From Chelonobacter sp050613185 (GTDB lineage Bacteria > Pseudomonadota > Gammaproteobacteria > Enterobacterales > Pasteurellaceae), in assembly GCF_050613185.1 (NCBI RefSeq), contig NZ_CP192511.1:496001-560000 (forward strand): a DNA stretch of 64,000 nucleotides, written 5' to 3'. Positions 62,326-64,000 of this stretch are shown here, piece by piece. Every line of letters starts with the position of its first letter. Position 1 is the first letter of the stretch. The notes under the pieces were generated by a model. It worked only from the letters and a program-made list of their open reading frames with translations, had not been told where the DNA came from and made no database searches. The position numbers and the translations under genes were made by a program.

Positions 62326-62472
62326 ATTCAGATCAGATGGTTAAACTGCGCATGTAAAAATAACACTGCGCCAGTACCATTATTTTACTGCACAATATTT
62401 ACATCAAAGCAGTTATTTATTTTCAGATAAATAACCAGCGCTTTTCTATTGTCAAAAAATAAGGATTTTGTT
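62326..62472 (+). promoter_or_regulatory. tnaC-tnaA spacer (likely Rho-dependent control region)
   Basis: The 147-bp region between leader peptide and tnaA contains CTGCGCATG and ACTGCGCCAG segments of the kind that could load Rho, U-rich pause-like stretches, and a hairpin GTTATTTAT / ATAAATAAC (62412-62420 / 62427-62435) just before the tnaA ribosome-binding site. By analogy with E. coli this is where Rho acts when tryptophan is low. The region from 62088 to 62253 upstream of tnaC is AT-rich; I see no good CRP site in it. Confidence 0.5.
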
Positions 62473-63897
62473 ATGAATCAATTTAAACATTTGCCCGAAC
62501 CGTTCCGTATCCGCGTCATTGAACCGGTCAAAACAACAACACGGGAATATCGTGAACAAGCCATTTTAGCCGCCGGCATGAACCCTTTTTTATTGGATAG
62601 CGAAGATGTCTTTATCGATCTGCTGACCGATAGCGGCACCGGCGCCATCACCCAAGAAATGCAGGCCGCCATGTTCCGCGGCGACGAAGCCTACAGCGGC
62701 AGCCGGAGTTTCCATGCGTTGTCTGCTGCGGTCAAAACCATTTTCGGCTATCAATATACTATTCCGACCCACCAAGGACGGGGAGCAGAACAAATTTATA
62801 TTCCGGTGTTAATAAAAAAATGCGAACAAGAAAAAGGCGGTAAGCGCGATAAAATGACCGCACTTTCCAATTATTTCTTTGACACCACCCAGGGCCATAC
62901 CCAATTAAATCACTGCGTTGCGAAAAATGTATATAATAATAATGCGTTTAATACGGAAATTTATGATGATTTCAAAGGTAATTTTGATTTAGACAAATTA
63001 GAATCGGCAATTTTGACCATCGGCGCAGAAAATATTCCGTATATTGTCAGCACCATCACTTGTAATTCAGCGGGCGGGCAACCGGTTTCAATCGCTAATT
63101 TAAAAGCGGTATATGCCATTGCACAAAAATATGCGATTCCGGTGGTGATGGATTCCGCCAGATTTGCCGAAAATGCCTATTTTATTCAACAGCGGGAAAC
63201 CGGTTATGCCGATTGGACAATTGAAGAAATCACCTACGAATCGTATAAGTATGCCGATATTCTCGCCATGTCCGCTAAAAAAGATGCGATGGTGCAAATG
63301 GGCGGGCTGCTTTGCTTCAAAGACGATTCGATGTTAGACGTTTATACCGAATGCCGTACCTTGTGCGTGGTACAAGAAGGCTTCCCGACTTACGGCGGTT
63401 TGGAAGGCGGGGCGATGGAGCGGCTGGCAGTCGGTTTGGTTGACGGAATGCGGCAAGAGTGGCTGGCGTACCGGATTCAGCAAGTACAATATTTGGTTGA
63501 CGGACTGGAAGCGATTGGTATCCATTGCCAACAGGCGGGCGGACACGCTGCTTTCGTCGATGCGGGCAAATTGTTACCGCATATTCCGGCGGAACAATTT
63601 CCGGCACACGCTCTCGCCTGCGAATTATATAAAGTTGCGGGAATTCGGGCGGTTGAGATTGGTTCATTATTATTAGGGCGGGATCCGCAAACCGGCAAAC
63701 AGCACCCTTGCCCTGCCGAACTATTGCGTTTGACCATTCCCCGGGCAACCTACACCCAAACCCATATGGATTTTATCATCGAAGCATTTGCCAACGTGAA
63801 AGAGAACATTCATGCCATTAAAGGATTGGATTTCGTGTATGAACCCAAAGTATTACGGCATTTTACGGCGCGTTTAAAAGAAGTGGATAACACTTAA
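62473..63897 (+). CDS. tnaA: Tryptophanase
   Basis: TnaA splits tryptophan to indole, pyruvate and ammonia with PLP. The 474-residue protein (E. coli 471) has FRIRVIEPVKTTTREYRE, TDSGTGAITQEMQAAMFRGDEAYSGSRS split over the substrate region, PTHQGRGAEQI, the PLP lysine in ILAMSAKKDAMVQMGG, and VVQEGFPTYGGLEGGAMERLA. ATG 62473 has AAGGA ahead; an open frame eight codons earlier is not conserved. Tryptophan and catabolite control are expected through tnaC. It predicts an indole-positive phenotype. Confidence 0.97.
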   Translation: MNQFKHLPEPFRIRVIEPVKTTTREYREQAILAAGMNPFLLDSEDVFIDLLTDSGTGAITQEMQAAMFRGDEAYSGSRSFHALSAAVKTIFGYQYTIPTHQGRGAEQIYIPVLIKKCEQEKGGKRDKMTALSNYFFDTTQGHTQLNHCVAKNVYNNNAFNTEIYDDFKGNFDLDKLESAILTIGAENIPYIVSTITCNSAGGQPVSIANLKAVYAIAQKYAIPVVMDSARFAENAYFIQQRETGYADWTIEEITYESYKYADILAMSAKKDAMVQMGGLLCFKDDSMLDVYTECRTLCVVQEGFPTYGGLEGGAMERLAVGLVDGMRQEWLAYRIQQVQYLVDGLEAIGIHCQQAGGHAAFVDAGKLLPHIPAEQFPAHALACELYKVAGIRAVEIGSLLLGRDPQTGKQHPCPAELLRLTIPRATYTQTHMDFIIEAFANVKENIHAIKGLDFVYEPKVLRHFTARLKEVDNT

Positions 63898-63908
63898 TAA
63901 TGGTTTAT

Positions 63909-63940
63909 CAAAGTGCGGTTTTATATAGGACCGCACTTTG
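63909..63940 (+). terminator. Inverted uptake-signal hairpin between tnaA and the next gene
   Basis: CAAAGTGCGGT (63909-63919) and ACCGCACTTTG (63930-63940) form an 11-bp stem with a 10-base loop. No T-run follows (GTACG), so it may slow rather than stop transcription into the next gene. Confidence 0.65.
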
Positions 63941-63961
63941 GTACGATAACGGAGTATAACT

Positions 63962-64000
63962 ATGAAAAAACAACCTTCTTTACTTGGCGGCGCTTGTATC
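63962..64000 (+). CDS. tnaB: Probable tryptophan permease, first codons only
   Basis: ATG 63962 with GGAG upstream opens MKKQPSLLGGACI at the window edge. Position directly after tnaA and the LLGGACI start of an aromatic amino acid permease fit TnaB of the Mtr/TnaB/TyrP family. Only 13 residues are visible, so the call rests mainly on context. Confidence 0.6.
   Translation, partial: MKKQPSLLGGACI

Noticed and set aside
1..64000. CRISPR arrays, tRNA/rRNA genes, insertion sequences or prophage
   Set aside because: I saw no spaced direct repeats, no tRNA- or rRNA-like sequence, and no transposase, integrase or phage structural genes in either strand.

Overview
The window is a stretch of chromosome from a naturally competent member of the Pasteurellaceae. 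The 9-base Haemophilus-type DNA uptake signal (AAGTGCGGT or its complement ACCGCACTT) occurs about 75 times by eye, in genes and as inverted pairs after genes. Gene order repeatedly matches Haemophilus and E. coli blocks. Base composition outside one AT-rich island looks near 45-50% G+C, above H. influenzae, so I do not name a species. I see no rRNA, tRNA, insertion sequence, prophage or CRISPR array.

Layout. 1-3.4 kb: the 3' end of ispH, the competence gene comE1 behind a Sxy/CRP-S-type site, a Fic toxin/antitoxin pair with a small basic ORF, and mltF. 3.5-7.4 kb: purL, divergent from mltF as in E. coli. 7.4-9.2 kb: an AT-rich island without uptake signals that carries two HEPN-like genes, both apparently broken. 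9.2-10.1 kb: a possible short RNA and a YecA/UPF0149 gene. 10.3-14.5 kb: dusB-fis and yhdT-panF-prmA. 14.7-17.2 kb: aroQ-accB-accC. 17.2-22.9 kb: menaquinone genes menF-menD-menH-menB-menC, without menE. 23.1-24.3 kb: alaA.

24.4-39.7 kb is the conserved envelope and translation block, read right to left: rpsB-tsf-pyrH-frr-ispC-uppS-cdsA-rseP-bamA-skp-lpxD-fabZ-lpxA-lpxB-rnhB. It joins translation factors, UMP kinase, isoprenoid and phospholipid precursors, outer-membrane protein assembly and lipid A synthesis. 40-48 kb is the protein quality-control block tig-clpP-clpX-lon-ppiD, with a sigma-32-like promoter before lon. 48.2-51.9 kb holds kbp and the run rppH-TSUP-lgt-thyA.

52-55.5 kb: a 650-bp spacer with two exact DnaA boxes, then mutH and the envelope-stress pair cpxR-cpxA, which are separated by a perfect 15-bp inverted repeat. 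55.6-60.5 kb: fbaA and pgk (glycolysis), RNase I, a YfhL-type ferredoxin and a YfiF-type RNA methyltransferase. 60.7-64 kb: pssA, then the tryptophanase operon with a TnaC leader peptide, tnaA and the first codons of a probable tnaB, so the organism should be indole-positive.

The items most worth a second look are the two decayed HEPN genes, the possible 9.3-kb small RNA, the Fic module with its unexplained 49-aa partner, the comE1 promoter followed by a terminator-like hairpin, the DnaA-box spacer, the cpxR/cpxA palindrome and the TnaC leader.
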